Notes: generated by a model from the sequence alone, not told the origin. DNA of 59,976 bases from Rhizobium sullae (GCF_900169785.1 NZ_FWER01000031.1:1-59976); one strand, 5' to 3'; numbered from the stretch's first letter, positions 43,536 to 53,307 are shown. Translations and numbers: made by a program.

Positions 43536-44134
43536 CCTTTGAGTTCGAATATCCCGATGGTGCGACCCCTCTCGACCCAAACGAAGTCGGTGGGCTGAAA
43601 TTCAAGCATCTTAAAACGCAGAGTGAGTTGGACGAGCTCGAACAGGCGAACATCGCTTCTGGGCTGCGCTGGATTTCTCGTATGCGCCGAAAAGATATTC
43701 TGACCGATGATTTTGCAATCGAGCTTCATCGGCGGCTTTTTGGCGATGTTTGGAATTGGGCGGGCACATTTCGCAAAACGGGGAAAAACATTGGTATCGA
43801 TCCCGTGCAGATAGGAGCCCAACTGCGGGGGCTCATAGATGATGCCCGGTATTGGGCTGATAACAACACGTACTCTGCGATCGAGGCGGCTGTCCGGCTA
43901 CATCATAAGCTGGTGTTCATTCATCCGTTTCCGAACGGTAATGGCCGGCATGCGCGCATCATGGCGGACGTCGTTCTTGAAAAGATATATGGAGCCGAAC
44001 CTATCGACTGGACATCGGGCTCCGATCTTCAAAAGATGAGCGAGAGACGCGCCGCCTATATTGAGGCGCTGAAAGCGGCAGATAATTACGATATGGAGCC
44101 GCTGCTGGCTTTTGTGGCGCCCGGAGTCTCTTGA
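43532..44134 (+). CDS. Mobile mystery protein B (Fic-domain protein)
   Basis: 200 residues with the Fic motif HPFPNGNGRHAR: the catalytic histidine and the GNGR anion hole are present, while the D/E that usually binds Mg is Asn, as far as I recall typical of this subgroup (TIGR02613). The family transfers AMP or related groups to proteins. GTG start overlapping the stop of protein A. Presumed toxin of a mobile two-gene module; activity untested. Confidence 0.87.
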   Translation: MTFEFEYPDGATPLDPNEVGGLKFKHLKTQSELDELEQANIASGLRWISRMRRKDILTDDFAIELHRRLFGDVWNWAGTFRKTGKNIGIDPVQIGAQLRGLIDDARYWADNNTYSAIEAAVRLHHKLVFIHPFPNGNGRHARIMADVVLEKIYGAEPIDWTSGSDLQKMSERRAAYIEALKAADNYDMEPLLAFVAPGVS

Positions 44135-44406
44135 CTTCCTGCGACGCATTTCACCTCGACCCCAAAGCGGTCGCCGGAGGATGACGCGAGACGCCAATAT
44201 CGCATCACCCTTTGACCGGTATCATGCAGCTCAACGACTGTCGTTTCGGCGAAGTCGCTCAAAGCTCTTAACGACGCTGACCTTAGTTGATGACGACCAG
44301 GAGGCGGCGCGCCGCCGCTCTGCTGGAAATTCCGGTGTGAACATCTCCCTCGCCCGAACCTCCGGAAGGGGCCGCTCACGATCCTACGCGCTCGAATCTG
44401 ACGGCT

Positions 44407-44505
44407 TCAGGCGCGATGGCGAAGCGAATCCACAACGAGCTTGAATGCCGCCGAAAGCTGGCGCCGGCTTGGATAGTACAGGTGGTACCCCGCAAAAGGC
44501 TCGCA
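44407..44505 (-). pseudogene. LysR C-terminal remnant
   Basis: The minus strand reads EPFAGYHLYYPSRRQLSAAF, then KLVVDSLRHRA and a stop, the end of a LysR effector domain. The open frame stops just upstream, next to the SDR remnant on the other strand. Confidence 0.7.
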
Positions 44506-44515
44506 CTAATCTTCC

Positions 44516-44653
44516 AGGACCTACCGCTACCTCAAAGCCAGCGGTGATGGTCGCATCATCAACTTTGGCTCCATCGCCGGTGTTGCCGGACTGCCCGGCT
44601 ACGATCCCTACAATATGGCCAAGGAACCCGTAATCCATCGGCTGACAGCATGA
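44516..44653 (+). pseudogene. SDR oxidoreductase remnant
   Basis: Reads YRYLKASGDGRIINFGSIAG, then GLPGYDPYNMAKE, including the catalytic serine and YxxxK of an SDR, then loses similarity and stops at 44651-44653. Both ends of the gene are missing. It adjoins a LysR remnant, so this may have been an SDR/LysR divergent pair like that at 2118-3859. Confidence 0.72.
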
Positions 44654-44772
44654 GAGAGGCCGGTGCTGGCCGCGATCACGCTCGAATTCACAGAAAATAC
44701 CGCTGCCGGAAACAATCGCCTCGCGATACGATCGTGCTTGCATGCCAGACGCTCGAGACCTAAATTGACTAA

Positions 44773-45762
44773 ATGCTTGACCATTCGTCTCGACCGTTGT
44801 CGCCGTCAAATATCCCAATGGATGCGCTAAGCGAAGTGCTACAAGACTTTCGCTTGAGTGGCGTCAACTATGGGCGCTGCGAACTCAGACATCCATGGAG
44901 CATCGCCTTTCCGCAACAACAGTTACTTCGTTTTCACTTCGTGAGCCAGGGTCCGTGCTGGATCCATACCGAAGCGCAAGGGTGGCAGGAGTTGAACGAT
45001 GGAGATCTGGTGCTGCTGCCGCAAGGTATCGCGCATCGATTAGCCAGCGCGCCAGATGTTGAGGGCGACTGCCTCAAAAGCTGTCAGATAACAAGGTTGG
45101 GCAGCAACGTCTGCGAAGTGGTGCGGGAAGGAACGGGTGCGACCAGCACCCTCTTCTGCGGCTCCATGACTTTGAGCGCGTATGCGCTTAATCCTTTGAT
45201 CGCCTTGATGCCGCCAATGATCAAGGGCTGCGATGTAGCCGGCAATGACCCGATCGTTCGTCCCCTGCTGGCGGCGATGACGGCGGAGGCTTCACAGCCT
45301 CAGATGGGTAGCGCGACCGTCCTATCGCGTATGGCAGACTTGCTCGCAGCGCGGCTTATCCGCTGCTGGGTAAATTGCAGCGGCGCCTCGACCACCGGCT
45401 GGCTCGCCGCGATCCGCGACCCCCACATCGGCCGTGTGTTGGCAGCCATGCACCGGGACCCCGGCCATAACTGGACCCTCGAAAGCCTCGCGGCCGTGGC
45501 AGGCCAGTCGCGCTCGATCTTTGCCGAGCGCTTCAGCGCTATCTTAGGAGAAGGCGCGGCACGTTATCTTGGCCGTCTGCGGATGCAGCTTGCCCGCGAG
45601 TTGCTGGGCCAAGGTGGCATGTCAGTTGCCGAAGTTGCTTCCCGATTAGGTTATGAGTCGGAGGCATCTTTCGCTCGCGCCTTCAAGCGCATCACCAGCG
45701 TGTCACCGGGCATTGTGCGCCGCACAAGTTCTGGACGAATGGACATGAATTTCGGATTGTAA
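44773..45762 (+). CDS. AraC family transcriptional regulator
   Basis: 329 residues. N-terminal AraC_binding/Cupin_6-type domain (QLLRFHFVSQGPCWIHTEAQ; LNDGDLVLLPQGIAHRL) and a C-terminal double helix-turn-helix (WTLESLAAVAGQSRSIFAERF; MSVAEVASRLGYESEASFAR). An internal ATG at 44818 (MDALSEVLQDF) may be the true start. It lies 58 bp before an MFS transporter gene on the same strand and probably controls it. Confidence 0.9.
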   Translation: MLDHSSRPLSPSNIPMDALSEVLQDFRLSGVNYGRCELRHPWSIAFPQQQLLRFHFVSQGPCWIHTEAQGWQELNDGDLVLLPQGIAHRLASAPDVEGDCLKSCQITRLGSNVCEVVREGTGATSTLFCGSMTLSAYALNPLIALMPPMIKGCDVAGNDPIVRPLLAAMTAEASQPQMGSATVLSRMADLLAARLIRCWVNCSGASTTGWLAAIRDPHIGRVLAAMHRDPGHNWTLESLAAVAGQSRSIFAERFSAILGEGAARYLGRLRMQLARELLGQGGMSVAEVASRLGYESEASFARAFKRITSVSPGIVRRTSSGRMDMNFGL

Positions 45763-45820
45763 GACACATATCATCCTAGGAAGTTCGTCTATGAAATCTC
45801 CGAACGTAGGAGATAATTCA

Positions 45821-47029
45821 ATGACGGACACGACATCAGAACTCGCCGACGCGGCGATAGACTTTGATACCGCCGAGCCAGCCGCCTGGAGCGCCGCGAC
45901 TTGGTTTGCCGTTCTTTCGATGGCGGCAACCAGCTTTGCGCTGGTATCGGCTGAGTTCCTGCCGGCGGGCCTGTTGACGCCAATGGCGCGCGATCTCGGG
46001 ATTACTGAGGGAACAGCCGGACAGGTCGTCACCGCTACCGCTTCCGTCGGCGCCGTGACGGCCCTATTGAGCAATGTTCTCATTGGCAGACTGAACCGCA
46101 AGGCGGTGCTGGTCGGTCTTAGTGCATTGGCGATCGGATCCAATATTCTTGCAGCGCTAGCGACCGATTTTTGGCTATTGTTGTTGGGACGGGCCGGGCT
46201 AGGCATCGCGCTTAGCGGTTTCTGGGCGCTTTCAGTCGCGGTCGTGGCGAGATTGGTTGGCGCAAATGCGACAGGTCGGGGCATGGCTATTGTCACCCTC
46301 GGCGTCTCGCTCGCCACCATAGCTGCGCCATCGATGGGCGCTTTGATCAGCGATTGGCTGGGATGGCGAATCGCCATGGCGATGACCGCCGGACTTGCCG
46401 CACTTGCGATGGTGTTGCAGGCGCTCAGCTTGCCAACGCTGCCCGCAAGCACAAGCAACAGCCTCGCCGACGTGTTCCGGCTGACAGGCCGGCGTGGCGT
46501 TCAACTGGGAATGCTTGCCATCCTTTTGCTGATGACAGGGCATTTTGCCGGCTCGGTTTATGTGCGTCCCTTCCTGGAACAAGTGACGCGTCTTGAAACC
46601 GAATCGATTGCCTTGGCGCTGCTTGGGTTCGGTATCGCCTCTGTGATCGGTAACGTCGCCGGTGGCCGAATGGCCGACGCAAGTATCCGCCTGGCGCTTG
46701 GTGTAACCGCCACGCTGATGGCGGTTGCGGCGCTCGCCTTGGTGCTTTGGGGTCCTCATACAGGCGTTGCATTCGCCTTCGTTTCACTTTGGGGCTTCGC
46801 GTTCGGCATGGCGCCGGTGGTGCTGCCGACCAATCTGTCCCGCGGAGCACCTGACGCGCTGGAGGCAGCGGGGAGCCTGATGGTCGTCTCTTTTCAGGTC
46901 GCCATCAGTATTGGCGCGGTTTTCGGCGGCTATGTCGTCGATCACTACGGCGCTGTCGGCCCCTTGACCCTTACCGCCGTCCTAGCCGCATCGACGGTCG
47001 CCTTGGCGCTGCTGCAGCCTCGCAGCTGA
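45821..47029 (+). CDS. MFS transporter (drug/sugar efflux type)
   Basis: 402 residues with about 12 hydrophobic segments. Loop 2-3 motif is LLSNVLIGRLNRKAVLVGLS, and the arrangement suits the YdhP/AraJ-type efflux group. Chosen ATG at 45821 has GGAG eight bases upstream; an upstream ATG at 45791 has none. Probably a proton-driven exporter in the inner membrane, under the preceding AraC gene. Confidence 0.9.
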   Translation: MTDTTSELADAAIDFDTAEPAAWSAATWFAVLSMAATSFALVSAEFLPAGLLTPMARDLGITEGTAGQVVTATASVGAVTALLSNVLIGRLNRKAVLVGLSALAIGSNILAALATDFWLLLLGRAGLGIALSGFWALSVAVVARLVGANATGRGMAIVTLGVSLATIAAPSMGALISDWLGWRIAMAMTAGLAALAMVLQALSLPTLPASTSNSLADVFRLTGRRGVQLGMLAILLLMTGHFAGSVYVRPFLEQVTRLETESIALALLGFGIASVIGNVAGGRMADASIRLALGVTATLMAVAALALVLWGPHTGVAFAFVSLWGFAFGMAPVVLPTNLSRGAPDALEAAGSLMVVSFQVAISIGAVFGGYVVDHYGAVGPLTLTAVLAASTVALALLQPRS

Positions 47030-47259
47030 TCTTCGCCTTCCGGGTTGAGCAAGTGCGACCTCTCGTTGACTGGCAAGCGTCCCCGAGAGCTGGACACTCG
47101 TATAATACGTCGCCTTGAAGGCGAATAGAACCAACGACCCTGTTGTTACAATAGGCCTCGTCTCAAATTCCCCTATGCCGACAGTCCGCTTCCGGCGCTG
47201 GTGCGATGGAAGCGGACTCTACCGGGTCGTCGCGCGGGAATGCTTCGGCTGGACCGATG

Positions 47260-48387
47260 CTATTTAGTCGACTGGACACGATCGGCGTTGTCGAGGTCGG
47301 CGAGGGGCGACAATATCCGGCGGTCGAACTCGGCGAGCGCTGTACCCTGCGCGACGCGATGCGGCCAGTCTGCATGCGTCAGCGCGCCGCGGCCGAGCGT
47401 GATCATGTCAACCCGATGCTCAGATAGTAGTTCGGTCGCGCGCTCAGGATCATGAAGCGATCCGTTCGCCAGTACCGGCAGGCCGCTATGGTGCTTGGCT
47501 AGGCTGGCGAGGCTGGGGCCGTCGGTGAAGGCTGGGCGCCACGCCTCGAACTCGGTGGTGTGGAGATAGTCGATCGGAAGCCGGCCCAGCAGGCCGTAGA
47601 TTTCGGCTGCTTCGTCCTCGCCACGCCATTTGTGGACGAAGTCGTTGACCTTGCCCTGGGAACTCCGCACGCCAACAGTGGAGTCCGGGCCAACCGCAGC
47701 GCGAACCGCCTCGACCGTCTCCAGCGTGATCCGCAGGCGTGCCGCAGCCCCGCCGCCATAGGCGTCCGTGCGAATGTTGACGCCTTCGGTCAGGAACTGG
47801 TCGAGCAGATAGCCATTGGCGCCGTGGATCTCCACGCCGTCGAAACCAGCTTCGCACGCCCGGACCGCGGCCGCAGCAAAACCCGCGATCGCCTCGTCAA
47901 TTTCGGCCTTGGTCATCTCGACTGGTAGCGGATACACCCCCGATCCACGATAGAACGCCATTTGATGCCCGGCCGGTCGGATCGCCGACGGACCGCGCGT
48001 GTCGTCGCGGAAGCGATTGCCCTGGCCGAGCGCACCGGCGTGCATGAGTTGCGCGACGAAGCGCGCGCCGCCCGCATGGACACGCTCGACGATCGGCTTC
48101 CAGGCATCGCGCTGTACGTCATCCGACAGGCCGGGCTGGAAGAGATAGCCCTGCGAGAAGAGCTGATCGGTGTAGAGACCCTCGGTGATGACGAGGCCGA
48201 AGCCGCCCTCGGCAAAGCCGCCATAATAGTCGCTCATACGAGCCGTGGCATGGCCAGCCTCAGTGGCGCTGACCCGGGTCATCGGCGCAACCGCGAGCCG
48301 GTTGCGGATTTCCAATTGCCCGATCTTCAGCGGATTGAAGAGGCGCGCCGTGTCGGCGCGCTCCCCGGTGGATGCGGACGCGTCCAT
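47260..48387 (-). CDS. NADH:flavin oxidoreductase / old yellow enzyme family
   Basis: 375 residues from MDASASTGER. Old-yellow-enzyme TIM barrel: LFNPLKIGQLEIRNRLAVAP, then GFDGVEIHGANGYLLDQFLT with the FMN-binding and substrate His-x-Ala-Asn pattern, and later LPVLANGSLHDPERA. The gene begins one base after the RidA stop, so it is co-transcribed with ridA. Reduces activated alkenes or acts on peroxides/aldehydes; substrate unknown. Confidence 0.9.
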   Translation of the reverse strand: MDASASTGERADTARLFNPLKIGQLEIRNRLAVAPMTRVSATEAGHATARMSDYYGGFAEGGFGLVITEGLYTDQLFSQGYLFQPGLSDDVQRDAWKPIVERVHAGGARFVAQLMHAGALGQGNRFRDDTRGPSAIRPAGHQMAFYRGSGVYPLPVEMTKAEIDEAIAGFAAAAVRACEAGFDGVEIHGANGYLLDQFLTEGVNIRTDAYGGGAAARLRITLETVEAVRAAVGPDSTVGVRSSQGKVNDFVHKWRGEDEAAEIYGLLGRLPIDYLHTTEFEAWRPAFTDGPSLASLAKHHSGLPVLANGSLHDPERATELLSEHRVDMITLGRGALTHADWPHRVAQGTALAEFDRRILSPLADLDNADRVQSTK

Positions 48388-48388
48388 G

Positions 48389-48790
48389 TCACTTGCCCTC
48401 CGCATCGCGGATCGCGGCGATCGCCTCGATCTCGATCATCACGTCGGGATTGTAGAGCGCCTTGACCTCGGCGATCGTGTCGGCCGGATAGGGTTCGGAG
48501 AAGAATTTCCGGCGCAGCTCGACCACCTCTTGGAAATTGCCCATGTCGGTAACGAAGATCGTCACCTTAATGACGTCCTTGAGGCTCGATCCGCCGGCCT
48601 TCAGCGCGCGACGCAGATTGGCGAACGCCTGTTCGCCCTGCGCGCGGAAACCGCCTTCGACGATCTTTCCGTCCTCGCCCGCGCCAGCCTGACCGGAGAT
48701 GAAGAGCAGATTGCCGAACCTGATCCCCTGCGATAGCAGGAAGGGCGCATAATTGTCCGGCGTGGTGAATACACGTTCCAGTTTCATCAT
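48389..48790 (-). CDS. RidA family protein
   Basis: 133 residues from MMKLERVFTT. RidA/YjgF trimeric fold: GNLLFISGQAGAGEDGKIVEGG, then QGEQAFANLRRALKAGGSSL with the conserved glycine turn and YNPDVMIEIEAIAAI. The enamine-deaminase Arg position lies near the C-terminal strand; whether it is the active subgroup is uncertain. AAGGAG precedes the ATG. It leads the OYE gene in one unit, next to a divergent LysR gene at 48923. Confidence 0.87.
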   Translation of the reverse strand: MMKLERVFTTPDNYAPFLLSQGIRFGNLLFISGQAGAGEDGKIVEGGFRAQGEQAFANLRRALKAGGSSLKDVIKVTIFVTDMGNFQEVVELRRKFFSEPYPADTIAEVKALYNPDVMIEIEAIAAIRDAEGK

Positions 48791-48922
48791 TTTACTCCTT
48801 CGCATTTGGGGCTACGGTGAAGAAAAACTAACCGATACCCAGGTTGATGACTGGAAGATCGTGCGTTAAAGCTCTGACGACAAACTCCAAATCGTCATCC
48901 GATAGATTAGGTGAATTCATCC

Positions 48923-49816
48923 ATGATCCGACGCCTCCCGCCTTTGTCCGCGCTTCGCGCCTTCGAGGCCGCTGCGCGCCATGGCAGCTTCAAGCGGGCG
49001 GCGAGCGAACTGGCGGTGACGCCCACGGCGGTCAGCCATCAGATCCGCGCGCTAGAGGAACATGTCGGGATCGCCTTGTTCGAGCGGCGTACCCGGCAGG
49101 TCGTGCTGACCGATGCCGGGGCACAGCTCTATCCTGTGTTGCGGGACGGCTTCGATGCGTTTGCGGAGGTAATCGAGCGCCTCACGCGCCGCCGGAGTCG
49201 CGCGCAGGTGACGATTTCCGCCACAATCGCCTTCACGGCGCGTTGGCTCGTCCCGCGCGTGACCGCTTTCCGCGCGCTGCATCCGAATATCGACCTGCAA
49301 CTTCAGGCGTCCGACGAAGTGGTCAATCTCGACTCCGTCGGGGTCGATATCGCGATCCGCTATGGTACGGGCCCTTATCCGAGCTTTTCCGTCACGCCCC
49401 TGTTCGCGGATCGCTTTGCGCCGGTCTTCAACCCGATGCTGAAGGTCGCGAGCGTTGCCGATTTCGCTCAGTGGCCGCTGATCGACTTCCAATGGCGGCG
49501 GCGGCATCCCGACAATCCGACATGGTCGCGCTGGTTCGCCGAAGCTGGGTTGCCGGAACCCAGGGAGCCCGCCCAACTCCGATTCTCCGATGAGAGCCAT
49601 GCGATCCAGGCGGCGGTCGCCGGGCAAGGGATCGCGCTGGCCAGCCTGGCGCTGGTGAAGGATGAACTCGCGGCTGGCCAACTGGTGCAACCGTTCGGCC
49701 CATTGATCGCCGGCTTCCGTCATCACGTTCTGACACGGCCAGGTGAGTCAGCACCCGAGATTGCTGCCACCGTGCAGTGGCTACAGGCCGAAGCCGCAGT
49801 TGCCCTCTACCCGTGA
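48923..49816 (+). CDS. LysR family regulator (GcvA-like)
   Basis: 297 residues from MIRRLPPLSALRAFEAAARH, which matches the GcvA-type start; an in-frame GTG at 48911 is possible. Helix-turn-helix around TPTAVSHQIRALEEHVG; effector domain with VVNLDSVGVDIAIRYGTG and GIALASLALVKDEL. Divergent from ridA-OYE with about 130 bp between them, so it probably controls that unit. Confidence 0.9.
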   Translation: MIRRLPPLSALRAFEAAARHGSFKRAASELAVTPTAVSHQIRALEEHVGIALFERRTRQVVLTDAGAQLYPVLRDGFDAFAEVIERLTRRRSRAQVTISATIAFTARWLVPRVTAFRALHPNIDLQLQASDEVVNLDSVGVDIAIRYGTGPYPSFSVTPLFADRFAPVFNPMLKVASVADFAQWPLIDFQWRRRHPDNPTWSRWFAEAGLPEPREPAQLRFSDESHAIQAAVAGQGIALASLALVKDELAAGQLVQPFGPLIAGFRHHVLTRPGESAPEIAATVQWLQAEAAVALYP

Positions 49817-50026
49817 AGCTGAACGAATGGCCGCTTCTGGGTGCAGGACACCAGTGCTGACATCGGAAGCTGACGGGCTGCTTCGAGGCAGCTAAAGAGC
49901 AGACCTTCAGGCACCCTGCGTGCATCATCTTGAAAGTAAGCCGTTGCTGTCGTCGGTTTCCGGCACGACGGCTTTTCGGAATAGCAGCAACGGACAGCGC
50001 CGCACCTGCAACCGCAGGAATAGGAC

Positions 50027-50527
50027 TCAGCCTTCACGCCCCCTCACCGCCCATGAGGTGGTATCGTGATCGGGGTGCTGGTTGTTGCTCTCCTTGATCG
50101 CCGCGGCCCAGTCGGCGCCGTTGCTTTCGGTCGCACCGGTATTTTCTATGCCCGTGATCGTCTCGAACCATGCCACCATGTTCTCGGTGCAGGTATTGGC
50201 AAGCGGCGAGAAGGCGTGCGGATCGTCAAGCGAGCCGATCATCAGGTTGGTGCGACCGTTTTCGAGGTGGTGGAAGAACAATGGCGTGCCGCAATTGGCG
50301 CAGAAGCCTCGCTCGACAAGCTCCGAGCTCTTCCAGACGCTCGGCTTGCCGCGTGTCCAGGTGAGCGCATCATCGGGCGCAGCGACGAGCGCGGCAAAGA
50401 TGTTGCCCGAGGCTTTCTGGCACATGCGGCAATGGCAGAGATGCGAATTGTCGAGCATAGCGGTTGCGTGGTAGCGGACGGTACCGCACTGGCAGCCGCC
50501 GCTCACTTCCATCTCGATGCGTTTCAT
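50027..50527 (-). CDS. GFA family protein (CENP-V/GFA zinc fold)
   Basis: 166 residues. Zinc-binding pattern CQCGTVRYHA, CHCRMCQKAS and CANCGTPLF, the GFA/DUF636 layout. The start fits a ribosome site at GGAGGAG nine bases upstream. Some members are glutathione-dependent formaldehyde-activating proteins; most have no tested function. The C-terminal stretch (NTGATESNGADWAAAIKESN) is long for the family. Confidence 0.87.
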   Translation of the reverse strand: MKRIEMEVSGGCQCGTVRYHATAMLDNSHLCHCRMCQKASGNIFAALVAAPDDALTWTRGKPSVWKSSELVERGFCANCGTPLFFHHLENGRTNLMIGSLDDPHAFSPLANTCTENMVAWFETITGIENTGATESNGADWAAAIKESNNQHPDHDTTSWAVRGREG

Positions 50528-50678
50528 TCTTTCTCCTCCTTCAAGAGGCGGGTTTGGGCTTAATCTCTTTTAGGTTTTCGTCTTTTGATCGTCCAGCCTC
50601 CCCAGAGCGGATCCGATCACGCCTTCACCAGAAGAATCCAGGTATGTTAGCGCGCCGCGGACTGAACACCGGCCTGTT

Positions 50679-51563
50679 CTATTCCACAACCGCGTCCCTC
50701 AGCCAATTGCGAAAGAATCGGAAACTGTCGGATCGAAGTTTCGGATCGGCGAACATGAAGAAATAGTGCTCATGCACCATGTCTTTCTCAAACAGCGCAA
50801 CGAGTTGACCATCCGCCAGTTCCTGCTTGACCAGCTTCTGGCGAACAATCGCAATGCCAAGTCCTTCGATTGCGGCCGTCAGTTCCAGGCCGGAGCTTTC
50901 GAGATCGATGAAGCGCGTGCTGGAAAAAATTCTTGGAGCGCGCTGCCCCAGCCAACGCTCCCAGTTGCGGGTGAATTCCGCGGAACGAAGCAAAGTATGC
51001 CGTTCCAGATCGTCGGGTGTATCGAGGGGTGGCGCGCGGCGAAGATAGGCAGGGCTGCAGACCGGTGTGAGGTCAGCGTCGCCCAATATCTCGCACACGA
51101 ATCCCTTTTTGCTGATTGCCTCGCCCACATGGATTGCACCGTCCACCCCCTCGACATCATGCCCGCCCGTGACGAATTTTACGACGATGTCGGGACGGCG
51201 CGCATAAAGCGTTCCAAGCACCGGCATGATACATTTCTGCAGAAAGACGCGCGGGCTACCGATGACGAGCGGTCGCCGTTCGACGCCGACTGATAGGTCG
51301 CTCGTCACCGCGCGTATCTGGCCGAGTGAAACATGGATCTTGTCCCAGTACACTTCGCCGACCGGCGTGAATGTGATCCTTCGATGCGACCGCTCGAAGA
51401 GATCGCAACCGAGGAATGATTCAAGATTCTGGATCTGCCGGCTAACTGCGCCGGGTGTCAGACAGAGTTCGTCGGCCGCCTTGGCAATACTCATGTGCCG
51501 CCCCACCGATTCGAACACCGGAAGCGAGGTCATGGGTGGCAGGTCCCTACGCCTTGTTTGCAT
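50679..51563 (-). CDS. LysR family regulator of the dpp-type operon
   Basis: 294 residues from MQTRRRDLPPMTSLPVFESV. Helix-turn-helix around LTPGAVSRQIQNLESFLGCDLF; effector domain with VFLQKCIMPVLGTLYARRPD. GGAGG about nine bases before the ATG. It is divergent from the binding-protein gene at 51691. Between the two starts, at 51599-51615, is the palindrome ATTGAG-AAAAA-CTCAAT with T-N11-A geometry, a good LysR site. Confidence 0.92.
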   Translation of the reverse strand: MQTRRRDLPPMTSLPVFESVGRHMSIAKAADELCLTPGAVSRQIQNLESFLGCDLFERSHRRITFTPVGEVYWDKIHVSLGQIRAVTSDLSVGVERRPLVIGSPRVFLQKCIMPVLGTLYARRPDIVVKFVTGGHDVEGVDGAIHVGEAISKKGFVCEILGDADLTPVCSPAYLRRAPPLDTPDDLERHTLLRSAEFTRNWERWLGQRAPRIFSSTRFIDLESSGLELTAAIEGLGIAIVRQKLVKQELADGQLVALFEKDMVHEHYFFMFADPKLRSDSFRFFRNWLRDAVVE

Positions 51564-51598
51564 TTGTGTTTTCCTCCCGCCGCCATCTCTATCGTTCA

Positions 51599-51615
51599 AT
51601 TGAGAAAAACTCAAT
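51599..51615. promoter_or_regulatory. Candidate LysR binding site (T-N11-A palindrome)
   Basis: ATTGAG-AAAAA-CTCAAT, a perfect 6-bp inverted repeat with a 5-bp spacer, lies midway between the divergent LysR start (51563) and the binding-protein start (51691). Confidence 0.7.
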
Positions 51616-51690
51616 CGAGTCCAGAAAAATTCGATTTCTCACCAGATAGTGCGGCGATACGGTCCCACAGAATAAATGGGAGGAGGACCT

Positions 51691-53298
51691 ATGAAAAACT
51701 TGTCACTGGCATCTTTTGGCTTTGCGCTCGCAGCCGCGACATCGCTTGTGCCGCTTCCGGCAGCGGCTGAACAATTGCGCGTGGGTGTCGCCGCGCTCGC
51801 CACCTCGGTCGATCCGCATTTCCACCGCGCCGGCTACAATTTCGATCTTCGCGAGAACATCTCGGACGCGCTCGTCTACACCAATGGCGTCAACGGCAAC
51901 GTCGAACCGCGCCTTGCGAAATCATGGGAGATCCAAGGTGATACCAAGTGGGTCATCACGCTCGAGCCGAAGGCGAAGTTCGACGACGGCAATGCGCTCG
52001 GAGCCGACGACGTGATCTATTCGATCTGCCGGGTGCGCAATGTGCCCAATAGCCCCGGCCTCTTCAGCAGCTTCATCGCCACGATCGCCGATATCAAGGA
52101 TGCCGGCGATGGCAAGATCGAGATAGACACCAAGAAACCCGATCCGAACCTGCTGCGCAGCTTGAGTAATATCGGCATCGTCCAGAACTCGACCGGCCGC
52201 ACGCTGGCCTATGACGCCAAGACCTGCGGTAACGACAACTGGTTAGAGACAGCCGGCTTCAACAGCGGCAAGGTATCGCCCGGCATCGGGCACTACCGCG
52301 TCAAGAAGTTCGCGCCCGACGTTGAGATCGAATTAGAGCGCAACGAACAGTATTACGGCACGCCGGCCGCCTACGATTCGGTGCTGGTCAAATCCCTGCC
52401 GGACAACAGCGCCCGCATCGCCGCCCTGCTCGGCGGTTCGGTGGATGTCATCAACGCCGTGCCAATCAACAGCATCGACAGCATCCAGTCCTCGGGCAAG
52501 TACCACCTGTCGTCCATTCCCTCCACGCTGCTGATCTTCCTGCTGCCCGACCAGGGTCAGGAAAAGACGCCGAAGGTTTCTGGAACCGACGGAAAGAACC
52601 CCTTCCTTGACCCGCGCGTCCGCAAGGCGCTCAACCTCGCCATCAACCGCGAGCAGATCGCCGAAACCGTGATGGGCGGCATGGCTCAACCGGCAAGCCA
52701 GATCATCGTGGACGGTGTCTTCGGCCATAATCCCGGTCTGCAGCCTTATCGCTACGATCCGCAGGAGGCCAAGCGCCTGCTGGCCGACGCGGGCTATCCG
52801 AACGGTTTCTCGATGACGCTGAACGCCCCCAGCGACCGCTACGTCAATGGCGCGCAAGTCGCTCAGGCGGTGACCGCCATGCTCTCGCAGATCGGGCTGA
52901 ACGTGACGCTCGAGACCTTCCCGTTCAGTATCTACTTCACCAAGGCGAGCGCCTACGAGTTCAGCCTCTATCTGGCCGGTGCCGCCGCCGACACGGGCGA
53001 AGGCCTGAGCCAGATGATCAACCTCGCCGGCACCCGAAATCCCGACCGCGGCTGGGGCGGCGCAAACCGTGGGCGTTATTCCAGCAAGGTCACCGACAAG
53101 GCGCTTGAAGACGCACAGTCGACGCTGGACGACACAAGGCGGGAAGAACTGATCCTTGCGGCGGTGGCCGAAGTCTACGAGGACGACGGCTATGTGCCGC
53201 TCTACCACGAGTTCGGCGTCTGGGGCGTACGCAATGGCGTGCATTACGACCCCAACGCCAACCTGACCAACATCTTCTACACCGCGCGCCCCGAATAA
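51691..53298 (+). CDS. ABC transporter substrate-binding protein (family 5, Dpp/Opp type)
   Basis: 535 residues. Signal peptide (hydrophobic core ASFGFALAAATSLVPLPAAAE), then the SBP_bac_5 fold: EPRLAKSWEIQGDTKWVITL, then a two-lobe body to the end (YDPNANLTNIFYTAR). Periplasmic. GGAGGA precedes the start. First gene of a six-gene operon: binding protein, lyase, two permeases, two ATPases. A strong stem-loop after this gene (53308-53337) may stabilise its message for higher expression than the rest. Confidence 0.92.
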   Translation: MKNLSLASFGFALAAATSLVPLPAAAEQLRVGVAALATSVDPHFHRAGYNFDLRENISDALVYTNGVNGNVEPRLAKSWEIQGDTKWVITLEPKAKFDDGNALGADDVIYSICRVRNVPNSPGLFSSFIATIADIKDAGDGKIEIDTKKPDPNLLRSLSNIGIVQNSTGRTLAYDAKTCGNDNWLETAGFNSGKVSPGIGHYRVKKFAPDVEIELERNEQYYGTPAAYDSVLVKSLPDNSARIAALLGGSVDVINAVPINSIDSIQSSGKYHLSSIPSTLLIFLLPDQGQEKTPKVSGTDGKNPFLDPRVRKALNLAINREQIAETVMGGMAQPASQIIVDGVFGHNPGLQPYRYDPQEAKRLLADAGYPNGFSMTLNAPSDRYVNGAQVAQAVTAMLSQIGLNVTLETFPFSIYFTKASAYEFSLYLAGAAADTGEGLSQMINLAGTRNPDRGWGGANRGRYSSKVTDKALEDAQSTLDDTRREELILAAVAEVYEDDGYVPLYHEFGVWGVRNGVHYDPNANLTNIFYTARPE

Positions 53299-53307
53299 GA
53301 CGATACC

